The position numbers and the translations under genes are program-made. A DNA stretch of 64,000 nucleotides from Monomorium pharaonis (Eukaryota > Arthropoda > Insecta > Hymenoptera > Formicidae): NCBI RefSeq assembly GCF_013373865.1, contig NC_050472.1:7807276-7871275 (forward strand). The letters run 5' to 3'. How positions within the stretch are numbered: the stretch's first letter is position 1; every line of letters begins with the position of its first letter. Positions 41,121-53,500 of the stretch are shown here, one piece after another. The notes below the pieces were generated by a model that saw only the letters and a program-made list of their open reading frames with translations, made no database searches and was not told where the DNA came from.

Positions 41121-41945
41121 AACGAAAAAAGAAATACTAGTTCAACAAGAATTAGTTGTATTTTTCGTTGATCATAAATTCTTAATCGTATTATACAAAC
41201 AAATACATGCAAGCGGGTAGCTACAGAATTATTCACACAAATTATGTATTTTTTTATACAAATATTATTTATATAAAATAAAACTAATTTTTTTTTTTTA
41301 GAAAAACAATTATAAAATTTTAAATGTATTGTTAAGTGTGTAATTTTAAATGTAATGTTAATACATTTTTTTAGCAAAAAACTATACACGTGTTTATAAA
41401 AAGCTTTATATATATATATATACATAAGTTTTTATAAACACGCGTACAATTTTTATATATATATATGGAAAGAAATGTTTTTTAATGTGTTTAAAACACG
41501 TCTTATATGTTATACAAGTCTATAGACACATATACGTATATATTTTCAAGATTTTTGTAAAAATGCATCTATAACAAGATGAATTATTTTTTATAAGATA
41601 TTTTTAGAACAATTATGTATATTATTAACTGTAACAGCAATGATTAAAATATTATGTAATTCTAATATAGAGTTTAGAAATTTTTGCCCTTAATTTAGCA
41701 TTTTAATATTTTTTATTATTTATTGTTACAATGATACACACAATTAAGGTTTAACAAACAATCAAATTAAGAAATTTAAATAACAACTTTTAAATTTTTT
41801 GCATTGATGATTCAGTCAAATATTAAAAAACAGTCTGGTTAAAAAAATTTAATACTTTGTGATATTTTATTTAAAAAAGATAAAAAACTTTGTTGTAATA
41901 AAAATGCAAAAGGGTTTGTATGCTTGGATTCTTCTACTTTCTTCG

Positions 41946-42418
41946 TAAATAAAATGTATAAAGATCGCCTATTTAGTTTGTAGCAGATTTTGATGCTAAA
42001 TGTAATTTTTTTCTATAATATTAATTTAATATTCTCAGCTTATATAAACTACGCGTCGATAATTTTGTCAGTTTAAAAACACAGTTACTAAACAAAATTT
42101 TGATGTTCAAAAGCATCTTTAAAATTCTCCTTCTTTTTATCCAAAAAAAATTGTAAATCTTTATTCTGGCTAAGATATTGTTCCTTGCAATAAATTATTT
42201 ACAATTTCTTTAGTGTAAAAAGGGAAATTTTTTAAGATGATTTTGAGCATAAATATTTAGTGTAATAAGTGTGTTTTAAAACTGACAAAGTTGTTGGTGA
42301 GTAGTTTATATGAGCTAAGAATTAATAAAAAAATTAAAATAATGGAAAAATTATATTCACCAAGATTTGCTGCAGACCGAATTAAGCGATCTTAATTTTA
42401 TCTACATGTTTAAAACAT
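41946..42418. mobile_element. About 470-bp foldback element (same family as 37.7 and 53.2 kb)
   Basis: AAAGATCGCCTATTTAG at the left pairs with the right-arm AATTAAGCGATCTTAAT region. GTAGCAGATTTTGATG pairs with CACCAAGATTTGCTGCAG. The inner arms carry ATATAAACTACGCGTCGATA and its diverged complement. Only non-coding AT-rich DNA lies between. Confidence 0.6.
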
Positions 42419-44390
42419 TTATTGGTTGGAGAATTAATTTACTATTATTAAAAATATGTAAGTTTTATTGTGTTTGACAATGTCAATATTAGCATAAAAG
42501 TTAATTTATTATACTAAAAAAAAAAAACTTTTTTGAAGCTTCTGTTCTCTTAAAATAAAGAAATAAGTCTGTCAGATTTAATAAATGATACTTTATAAAT
42601 TTTCTAATAAGTATACTACGAGTAATTTCACAAATATTTTTGGTCGCAATATTAATTTAAAAAATTGCATTTTATTATATATATTAAAATTTTTATATTT
42701 AGATATTGTCTAAATTTTATGTTATCTAAATATTTTAACATGTTTTGTTCTTACAAGTTTCATTACGTACACTGCTGTAAATATGTAAATGAACCCCTGT
42801 ATATAGATAACCATGATGCACTCGTGCTTCGAAGATAATCGCATTCTGCATAGATGTCCAAAGAAATTGTTCTTTTTATTAAAATTTAATAAAATTTAAA
42901 AAAGAAAAGGGAATAAGATATTTATAAATAACATTTATTATATACACAAATAATTTTAGTTTTAATTAAATGTTATGTACATAAAAAAATAATTAAATAT
43001 AATATATTGTTAATATTTAATAAAAAATATTTTAAGAACATATTTTGTATATGTACCTATATTTACTTTTAAAATATTTTATGAAATATACACTAACATT
43101 TAATATATTTATCTTTAAAACACTTAAAAACATTTATAACAACATTATTGATAGGATTATTGATACGAAAAAAACACATTTTATTAATTAAACTTTTAAT
43201 ACTTTTATCGATTACGTGAATGCTCCTTCTTGAATCTCGAATTTATATCGGATTAAAAATCTGTTATCACATTTTCTAAAAAATTAATTGCTGAAAAATC
43301 AATGGCTGTATTTAACAGATTCAACAGCTAAGTAGCAATCGAACATGATTAGCTCTAACTTTTAAAACAAAACGGCATTGTTCAACGAAAAATTTAGTAA
43401 TGTTGCTCAAATGTTGAATCTGCTGAATGCAGCAGCTGAATGCTGAATGCAGCATTCATAGTATAAGATCGACAATCTTTTTACGCGATTCTTTTTTACA
43501 ATTTGATGATCGGTTTCGTCGAGTTGACCATAACAACGTTTTGTGCGATACCTTCCGCTTACAAATATAACTATGATAAACTACTCATACATTCTTTATT
43601 GTAAAAGACAGTCTTTTATTTCAAATAACTATTTTTTAGATATATTTACATTTTTTAATATTCCATTTTGTTCTTTAACTTGATAATATCACAGAAAATT
43701 TTTTATATTTAGCATTCAATGTCGAATACCGTACTAATGAAACGTACGGAAACAACTAAAACATTTGGCCAACATTTATTTTCATATAATATAATTTGTT
43801 TTGTCTTTTAATAATTATATTATTTAATTGTTTAAATTAAAATTATTTAGATTAAAATCCGTTTTTATTTTTTATTATTTTGAAACCATTTCAGACATAA
43901 ACCAAGAATTTGTTACAACATAATTAAAATCAATTTTTAATTATTAAAAAATTGTATAAAATTACATTAAATTTTGTAATACATAGATTTTTGATAGTAA
44001 TAATTAACTTTTAAAAAAAGAAACATGTAAAAACAAAATTCTAACATTTTTTTTAGTTTATCCTTTAAAAGAATATGATTATCATACATATAAGCATACA
44101 TTTTAATATTTTAAATCTAACACAACCGTATTAAACAAAATAACGCACAAATACAACGTCAGCAAAACTTAAGGCCAGTTACACATTATGTAAACGGAAA
44201 AATTTCACTGTTCCCGATATGCAGTATTACTTTTTAGGTCACATATTGCTTATTTACTCATTTGAGAAATCAAATCCACTTTGAAGAACGAGTAAAAATT
44301 ATACAATTAACAAGAACAACTCATGTTTAATAATTTTACATTAGAATTCTTGTACAATTACTTATATATTTATATATATGTATAATTACT

Positions 44391-44492
<102 letters not shown>

Positions 44493-44785
44493 TATATATA
44501 TATGTATATAGGCTATTACGTTAGAAAAATGTAAATATAAATTTACATTTTATAATTGTGTAATATTGTGTAATTAAATAATCTCTCTCTAAAAAAGGCA
44601 TATTATTGATTTTGTCATCGCTTTTCCGCGATGCTGATTGGTTGTCAAGATTGTATGACTTGCTTTACTCTATCATTTGCTGCTGTCAAACTTTTGAAAA
44701 AGTTTTAAAATAACTGTATTTAAAAAAGAGAAGAAAATATTTGAGAAACAAAACTTTATTGAGAAAGAGAAAAAGAGCCAGTTAC

Positions 44786-45852
44786 CGTATTTGAGAAACG
44801 AAGGAAATTTGACAGAAAAAAAAGATTAGTGTAAGAGAGAGTTTGAGTGTGAAAGGGAGAAGGTGCTGTAATAATAAGATATAATATTAAGTATGTAAGA
44901 ATTTGACATTTCGCATAATAATCTTTCTGTATTCTTTCCTTAGTAGGATAGAAAAGAGATAGGTAGATATATAGTATATAAGCGTACATTGACTAATAAT
45001 AGAGGGAGTTTGAAATTAGAAACAACCTGAAAATGTATTATAATTTATAATTTAATTTAAAATTTTATTTAAAAAATATTTTTTTTTCTAAAAGAAAGAA
45101 ATTTGATCGGAAAGAGATAAGTAAATAGATAAAGAGTTTAAAAAAAAGAGAGCAAGAGATTATGTTTGGCAAGTAATTAGAAGGAGACACAGCAAGTGAG
45201 AAAGAGAGTTTTAGAGAGAAGAAATAAAGAAAAATAACAGATAGTTTCTAAATAAATATATTTTTTTTTTCAATATATCTTTTAAACTTTTAACAAATCG
45301 CGTATTTTTTGACACAGGATTTTTATTTAAAAAAGAGAAGGAAAGGAAAGTGTTTAGAGAGAGAAAGTGAGAGAGAAAGACAGAAGGAGGAGGGGAAGAA
45401 AGAGAGGGAGAGAGAGAGAGAGAGAGTTCTCGTATTTGAGAAATAAAGAAAATTTGATAAAGAAAGTGATTAGTGTGAGAGGTAGAAGCTGTAATAATAA
45501 GGTATAATATTAGGTATTTAAGAATTTGACATTTCGCGTAATAATCTTTCTGTATTCTTTCCTTAGTAGGATAGAAAAGAAATAAGTAGATATATAGTTT
45601 ATAAGCGTACATTGACTGGCAATAAAGAGAGTTTGAAATTAAGAACAACCTGAAAATGTATTATAATTTATAATTTAATTTAAAATTTTATTTAAAAAAA
45701 TATACCTTTTAGGAAGAAAAAAGTTTAATCGGATAGAGATAGATAAATAGATAGATTTGAAAAAGATTTGAAAAAGAAAGAGCGAGAAATTACGTTTGGC
45801 AAGTAATTAGAAGGAGACACAGCGAGTGAGGAAGAGAATTTTAGAGAGAAGA
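44786..45852. repeat. Tandem duplication, two copies with a 623-bp period, purine-rich
   Basis: The segments 44786-45230 and 45428-45852 are close copies. Shared blocks include AATTTGACATTTCGC, ATTCTTTCCTTAGTAGGAT (44931 and 45554), AAGCGTACATTGACT, AACAACCTGAAAATGTATTA and GGCAAGTAATTAGAAGGAGA, all at the same spacing. The plus strand is strongly A/G-rich, with AG runs between copies (45357-45426). Long apparent ORFs on the minus strand here are low-complexity Ser/Leu/Phe and not genes. Confidence 0.85.
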
Positions 45853-46244
45853 AATAAAAATAAATAAAAATTATTTAAGAATAAAATTGTTTGTAAATAA
45901 ACTGAATATAAATACAGAAAAAGAATAAGTGTAATGTTCATTATAAAAAGGCGAAATGGTGCGCGCAAAACGTGCGCAATGTAGTGTTCTAGTATATAAT
46001 AAAACGGACAATTAATATACATTAATATTAATAATACACTTTTTTATAATATAAAAATTTGATGTATTTTATAAAATTATATTAACATCAATAAAGTAAA
46101 TTGCAGTAAAATCTTGTAAATTGTACTAAACTGATTTAATTATTCGTAATTTGGCATTCCATATAAGATTTAATAAATAAGTATAAAAATTTTGTAGCAG
46201 AAAAATTCCTTTCTTAATTTAAATTCTTTATTATAATTTTTTAT

Positions 46245-47075
46245 AAAGGACCCCGCACAAAACATATGGAAAATAGTTTTTGATCAAATTGGCTGAAACT
46301 TACGTTATGTTACGTTATGAAACTACAGGTTCGGTTTTAAAAGGACACATAAACACGAGATAGAAATCGTCTCACAATTGAAAAATAATGTACATATAAC
46401 ATTTTTTATGTCAATAACATTTTTTACTTGCAGAAGATACCAATATATGCATGCGCAGCAAGTATTATGGAAATCTATCTTGAAATAAAGTTTTTTTGAA
46501 AATAATGTATGCGCAGTATGTACCTATAAAATTAAAACCATACGTGATAAATATCTGAAGAATATAGAATTGCACAAAAAGTTCATATAATGTCTATGGC
46601 ACGAGTAGTAAATACATTTTTAAAATACAATTGCGCAGTTGATACGAGGTTCATACCATTGATATCTTCTGCAAGTAAAAAATATTATCGATAAAAACTG
46701 TTAGTACAGTCATGTTTTTCCAGTTACATTTCTTTCTATAGATAATTTACATACGTTTTAATATTGCAGGTGATCATATTTCGCTACTTTAACCCTTTGT
46801 ATCTTAGGAAATATTGACTTTTGAGACCTATTCTGTAACTCATAACAACAGTTCAGTATTGCTATATTGCGCAGCTTTTTTGTCATGTACATATAATACG
46901 TGCGCAACGACAATGTAACGATATCGACACTGTCATTAAGAGTTACAGAATAGGCTTATTAGTACAATGACAACTTTTTATGCATGATTTTAGTATGATG
47001 AAAACTATAACATAACGCAATTTCAGCCAATGTAACCAAAAACCATTTTCCATATGTATTATGCAAGATTCTTTA
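46245..47075. mobile_element. 0.83-kb foldback element with nested inner hairpins
   Basis: The outer arms pair ACATATGGAAAATAGTTTTT (46262) with its complement near 47035-47055, and AATTGGCTGAAA with TTTCAGCCAAT. Inner pairs are CTTGCAGAAGATACCA with ATATCTTCTGCAAG (about 46429 and 46660) and CCTATTCTGTAACTC with GAGTTACAGAATAGG (about 46837 and 46939). No ORF. Confidence 0.65.
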
Positions 47076-48279
47076 TTTTAAAATTATTTTATAAATTTTA
47101 TAAACTTTTATATTTTAATAATAAAAGCTTTTTGCAATGGTTATATAAAAATTAGAATCTTTTTCTAATATTGTACTAAAAAATATTTTTTTTATTTTGT
47201 AAATGTCTCGTAATAGATATTGTAAATTACGGAATACATTTTAGTGTTTATTTGCCGAAATCACATTGCATAATGCAAATAGCTTGCAATCGAATGCAAA
47301 TGAATGACTCGTTACATCATACAGAATACGCTATACACTTACTGCGTTGCATCTATAATTGTACTTTATTAACATAAACCTGTTGTTTACATTGTATGTA
47401 AAATTATTATTTTAGCTTAAAAAACTGTTTTTACAGTTCTACAGTTTCAAGAATTATTCATTAGAAATAAAAGAAATTACTTCTACATGATTCTTGTTAT
47501 TCTCTCTGATCTAAAAATGGCTTTTACGCAGGAGTCAAGTACTATAATGTTTCTCATATCTTTCAAATTTCAATAAAAGCAATATATACAACTGACTAAA
47601 ATAAAAAGAGTTTAAAATAAAAGTAATTAAAATTTACATTTTTTAAATAAAAGATTACATAAAGCTAAAAATACAAGAAAACATTTCTGTATAGATTTCC
47701 CTTCATAACTCAAAACATTCGTAAAAAAATTTTACAAATATTGAATGTACCATTCAAATATTTTTGATAAAATAGCAATAAGAAGTATTATAAACAGCAT
47801 AATTTTTAAATAGAATAAAATTGTTTCCAAGATTGAAGAATTAATTTTAAATGATTTTTATTGTAATATAATTTATCTCATAGAAATCTTCTAGTTCCAT
47901 TTCGTATGAAAATATTAACATAATCAAAATAGGTTATTAAATTTTATATAAAATTTAATAAAAGAGAATAAATTACAGGAAACTTCGTTACTTTAAAACA
48001 ATTTTAATTAACTTTGATAAACTTTGATAAACTTAAATTGTCTAATTAACTTGAAAGTCTATAATATGAACTCAATCGTTCAGATAACAAAATGACATTA
48101 TTTAATTATGTGAACACGTTTACATACCAACTTAAATAAGCAATTGTTAAACATAATTCAACAGATTCAAAATTCTTGTCTCCAATACTTAAGTGTTGGT
48201 AAATTTGTATATATTACTTCTCTTCATATACGGTTTGGGTGCATGCATTAAATATATGTATATTAATGTATATGTATAT

Positions 48280-48794
48280 CAATGTTTCATCCTTTATTTG
48301 TGTTGTCTTGTCTTCAACGTTTTTCATTCCAAAACTTTTTCTTATTACCTCCTTCAGTTAAACTCCCAATTTCGAAACGATATTACGTCCGCCACACGTT
48401 TCCAAAACCGGTTATCCACTCTTCTGTATCGTTCCTCAAAATTTCATGCCACTTTCTCGTTTACGTTTATCAAATATTTAAATTCATTTCTAATCGACAT
48501 TCGTTCAATGTCATCATTTTCCAGTTTTCAATCAGCTTCTCATTTTATATTATCGCGATTTTAATAAATCCTTAAATTTTCTCTTTTTTTCCCTGTACTT
48601 ATTATTGTTATACTTTGTTCCCTATGTTTTCTAATTAGGCCTTATAGCAGCTGTCAGCTATCGCCTCGCCATTTGTGATGCAATTTAATTTCTTTATTAT
48701 TAGTAACTTAGGCTCTCTGCTATCCATTGTAATTTGTACGCAATAAAGGTATTATTATTATTATTATTACTATTACTATTACTACTACTATTAC

Positions 48795-48843
<49 letters not shown>

Positions 48844-48845
48844 TC
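48280..48845 (+). mobile_element. 5'-truncated non-LTR retrotransposon (LINE) 3' end with ATT tail
   Basis: A decayed frame contains RNDITSATRFQNRLS and then LIDIRSMSSFSSFQSA, like the C-terminus of insect LINE ORF2 proteins ('..LP.DIR...S...FK.A'). After the stop comes a GC-richer 3' UTR (48639-48750), then ACGCAATAAAGG and a long ATT/TTA repeat (about 48750-48841). This is a typical tail for jockey/CR1-type elements. No reverse-transcriptase core is present; the 5' boundary is approximate. Confidence 0.6.
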
Positions 48846-50291
48846 TTAAATGGTGTATATCACTTATTAAAAAATTACAAAATATTTATTACAATTTATA
48901 TATTTTTTTAAATTTACCAAAATATTTTATAAATTGTTTTTGTATATGTTTGTAATTTTAAATTAAATAGATTATAAAGAGGTTATTCACAGAATAATAA
49001 TCTATTTATAAAATATATATAAAGATTATATAAATATTAATCTTTTTTATTTTTTATATTGTATATTTTATATTGTATATTTTTTATATTGTATTATACC
49101 ATAAAGATTGTATAAAATATTTAATCTATATTTTAATTACACATGTTAAATAAAAATTATTTTCCTTTACATGTATATAAAATATATAACATTAAAAAAG
49201 TAACAGAAAAATAATAAAAGAATAATATTTAAAAAAAACAATTAACCTTTAAAAAACCGGTCTTTTTTTAGACGATTTTCTTAGTTTTAATGCTAGAACA
49301 TTTTTGTCCTTGTCAGTGACTACGGAAGATATAACATCGCTCCAGTGCCTATATAATATTAGGCTTCCGGTCCGGAAAAAAATAAGTGGTTATTTTTTTG
49401 TTATATTTAAACTTTATATTATTGTTAATTATTAAAATACGTTTAACGTTTAAGGTTTATACGTTTTATTTATTATTATTAAAATATGTTTAACGTTTAA
49501 GGTTAAAAACGTTTAACCTTTAAAATATGTTTAACGTTATTTGCAATAAAAATGTAATATTAAAAAATATGTACAAAGACATAATTATGTCCCACTTTGT
49601 GAGGTATAAGGCAGTAAAATGTCATTATACAAAACAGCACATCAATTTATTTTGAAATAAATGCACCCCATAGTATTTTTGGTAAATTTAATTATAAACC
49701 TAATATTAGGCTTTCAGTCCTGGAAAGGTTAACAAATATTTAGATAAATAATATTATCATAATCATATCATAAATATTGTAAATAACATTTAAATGACAT
49801 TTAAATGACATTTTTAAGATATTTTAACGCAAAAGTTATATTAAATAAGTCACTTTGTTATATGAATGATTGAATTGATTTATTTAAGTTGATTGAAGTG
49901 GCCTTCAATCTTCTTGCTATTTAGCATTACAGATTTCCAAAGTTTGAAAATATCCTGTAATCAGAGACAAAATTTGTGTTTAATTTCTTCAATATTCATG
50001 TTAACTTATTCTCTAATTATACCTAAAACGTCAATTTCTATGCAATATGCTTTCGTCATGATTAAAGCGCAGCCGCAGATTTCTCATTATGCGAATGTAC
50101 AGCGATCAATGATTTATACTTTACATGTGGGGGACTCCATCACGCATATCTTTTAAAACACTTTCGTCTCGTCGTCATCGGCCTGTGTAAGACTCGTCTG
50201 CTGTTGCAGACGACGAAGGAGGCGCAGGTGCATACATGTTGCAGCAGTGAAAGTATCCGGGAGTGTAGTACGATCTGTCAATGCCCTCTCT

Positions 50292-50338
50292 TATATAGTC
50301 AGTCCGATTCTAACGGTGCCGTTTAGCGCGCTTCAGTC
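50292..50338 (+). promoter_or_regulatory. Candidate core promoter of gene D
   Basis: A TATATA at 50292-50297 is followed by two perfect initiator-type TCAGTC hexamers, at 50299-50304 and 50333-50338. The second is 43 nt from the TATA start, longer than usual, so the true pairing is uncertain. Either start would give a 5' UTR of about 180-210 nt. The whole interval 50160-50510 is unusually GC-rich for this window. Confidence 0.45.
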
Positions 50339-50511
50339 AAATTCATCGTCGTACCCGGTGATCCTCGATCCCAGGATCGCGATAAGATCCTAGTCCTAGC
50401 TTCGGCATAAGGTACAATTGGAGTCGCAAAGGTGGACCGCAAGTCCCGACCGTCGTAACTTTCGCGAAACTTTCGTTTTCGTCGTTGCCGCTGCGGCCGT
50501 ATTGAAAAATT

Positions 50512-53500
50512 ATGACTAAGAAGCTGTGGGCCATCCTCCTCCTTGTCGGCTGCACGGCAACTCTCTCCTCTGACACCAGTCGTGAGTAATCAAAATATTT
50601 TCACGTTAGCGTATCTTTCGAATATTCATGCACTTATAATCGTGTTGTTTAAATTAAATTTAAATATAAGCAAAAACAATTATTAATTATAATAAATGCA
50701 TGGCACGTACTAACAGAAATTGCTAATGAGAGAATGTATTTATACTTGTTCATAAAGAGTTTTATTGATGGTTACGGTGTTGAAAGTACATTGCAGCACT
50801 TGATGAATCCCCTGCTGACAATAAAATTTTACATATACTTAGACAAAACTATAATAGAAATGTTGGAGATTATGTCATTAAAAGCCACTTAAGCACTTCA
50901 TAATCAAACGATCGTCTCATAAATTCCATGTTTAAATGTTCATCTTGTAAATAATTCAATATATCAATTTCAATAACATCTATTTAAGCGAACTTCTCAT
51001 AAACTTTTAATAAACACATAATTTTTTGCTGGGTAATAGTTTATAATTGATTATCGCTAAGAAAGCCAATTGTATTTAAACAAGTGTGCCACGTAAATTT
51101 ATTGTTAATAGTAAATGTAACATTCATAAAAAATTTGAGAAATAAAACACAATCTGTGGCTTTAAGAAATTATGAACACATTTAATTATTTCATGTTACA
51201 ATAAACCAAAATAATTTTAAAATAATAAAATTTTCTTTCTTTCATTTACTTGTAATTTTCTGCACGCAATCGCACTGTCGCAAACGCCGGATCTTCATTT
51301 CCGCAGCAAATACTATGTGGTAATCAAATATGTTCAAAGTTCAGCATAAACGTAAAACATCTATTTAAATTTCAATACGTCCGTTATTGATTTAAAACTA
51401 TCAATATTTATTTGTAAATTTACATTGTAAAGAATGGAACATAGCGTTTCAGAAAAAAATAAAACACAAAAAGAACATATTATTTGTATGTTGGGTGCTT
51501 GAACACGTACGTGTACGTATACATGCGGAGTGCTCTAATTATGCAATTTATTCGCTGTACTTTTTTACTAAGGTTTTTTTCACACTATTTTGCAAAGGAT
51601 TAGAAAAAAAAGAACGTTAGAAAAAGAGCTCTCAGTAATCTCTTGCAGCTGTACCAATTTGTAATACTTGTTCTTGAAGGTGCATTTTCGTCACAAGATA
51701 GTACTTTCACTTTTAACGCGAGAATTTAATACGCTTTTTACTCATTGACGCTTTTACTTATGCGATCTAAAACGTTAAATTTCTCCTGGTTTATAAAAAA
51801 GGATGTAATATTCGAAAAACATGTAATTATTTCACATTTGGAACAATAAAACGTACGTGACTAAACAACCTACGTTGAAATAATACACAGCCAACACATG
51901 CATAACAACGTTTTACTCATAGCCGAATATGTGAAGCAATGCTCCAAAAGCGATCCGAAGCTGATAAATTGTTTGATCGATGCCCTGCATCATCTGCGAC
52001 CTTACCTGAGCGCCGGAATCCCCGAAATTGAGTTACCGGCAGTAGAACCGTTTCGTGTAAGTTTAATCTATTGAATTATACTATACAAGCAATATCATAC
52101 ATCTATTTCACTTATTTTATTTATCGATAGATTTCTCCCAAGGAGAAACATTTCAAATAAAAAAATTCAGCTTATTATGTATTTGTAGCGCGCTACAAAT
52201 CGTACACTTTGAAAAACATCCGACAATGTTGCAGATTTAAAATCTGCTCTAAAAGTCATCTCCAATAAACTTTATAGACATAATAGCGATAGAATTAGAA
52301 ATAAAAGTTTTAAATTATGCCAGTTTACTTTCAAAAGCATATTCTATCTTTTCCCACAGATGGACGAACTGACTCTCTCCCTAACGGGTGGTGCGAATGG
52401 TTATAAGATTCAGCTACGGGACCTGTATATAAAAGGGGCGAGTAACTTTACGGTGGAGGATATCAAACTTGGCTCACCCTTCCAAGCCATTGTACGAATG
52501 CCGGCCCTTATACTAGACGCGCATTATTCCAGGTATTTAAATCTTATAATTCTTTGTAACAAAAGAACAATATACGAGTTAAATAAAATGGAGAAAAGTG
52601 GTCAGCAAATATAGGTCTCCAAGCGTCATCCCTTTATTTTTCAGAAACACTGCACTGTAACAATATTAATAAAAAAATGCACTACTTGAATTAAAGAAAT
52701 AAAAACTCATAGTTTATACGTTTGTGGTTTTCTTTTTTCATTTAAAGTCTGCCAAAAATGAATGCTTCAAAAGAGAGTATACAATTTTGCATAACTTTCT
52801 TTTGCACAGTTAAAACAATGGTAAATACATTGATAATATTAAATTAGAAAACGTTATTAAAAAGTTGTCAAGACGATATTTGACATTACGTTGCTTATGC
52901 TTGCGATGTTGCATATTGTAATTAGCATAACGAATAAATCAACAGAAAACATTTTACATGGAAGTAAGAGGTTTCTAAGAATCCTCATATTAAGCATTAT
53001 AAGCATTATAAGTATTTATAAATTATTTTGTACAGATGATTTATGTAGAAAAAAAAGAAAAAAACAGGCGAATGTAACATTATTGTCAGTTTTGAAGTGT
53101 ACTTTAACAAATATTTTTTTTGCTTATATATAAAAGATTCAAGTATTATTAAATTTGCTTGTTACAAAAACTGCCACATCATTTAATAAAAAACACATCT
53201 TAATTTGAATTTATGTTTTCAAAGTTCTATTTTTAACATATCAATGAGTTGTAAATCGCCTAAGGGCCGAAGCACAAAACATGGCGTAATGATTAAGACA
53301 GTCGTAGTGGGACAAGCTTGTGCGTTGTCTACGTCTACGACTACGACTGTCTTAATCATTACGCCATGTTTTGTACTTCGGCCCTAACGGTCTACATCAG
53401 ATCTTAGTGATGGACATAAATTTTTTTTATTAAATTTAATTTTCTTAGCTTTATTTTCGAAATTTAGCTTAGTACTGTGTCTTAAGTCTGATGAATCCTG

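Noticed and set aside
44756..46022. Three minus-strand ORFs of 71-145 aa
   Set aside because: Low-complexity Ser/Leu/Phe/Tyr products of the purine-rich tandem duplication; similar only because the DNA is duplicated.
52891..53133. 80-aa plus-strand ORF in gene D intron 3
   Set aside because: No splice phase compatible with gene D and no family similarity; exons 3 and 4 join directly in frame.
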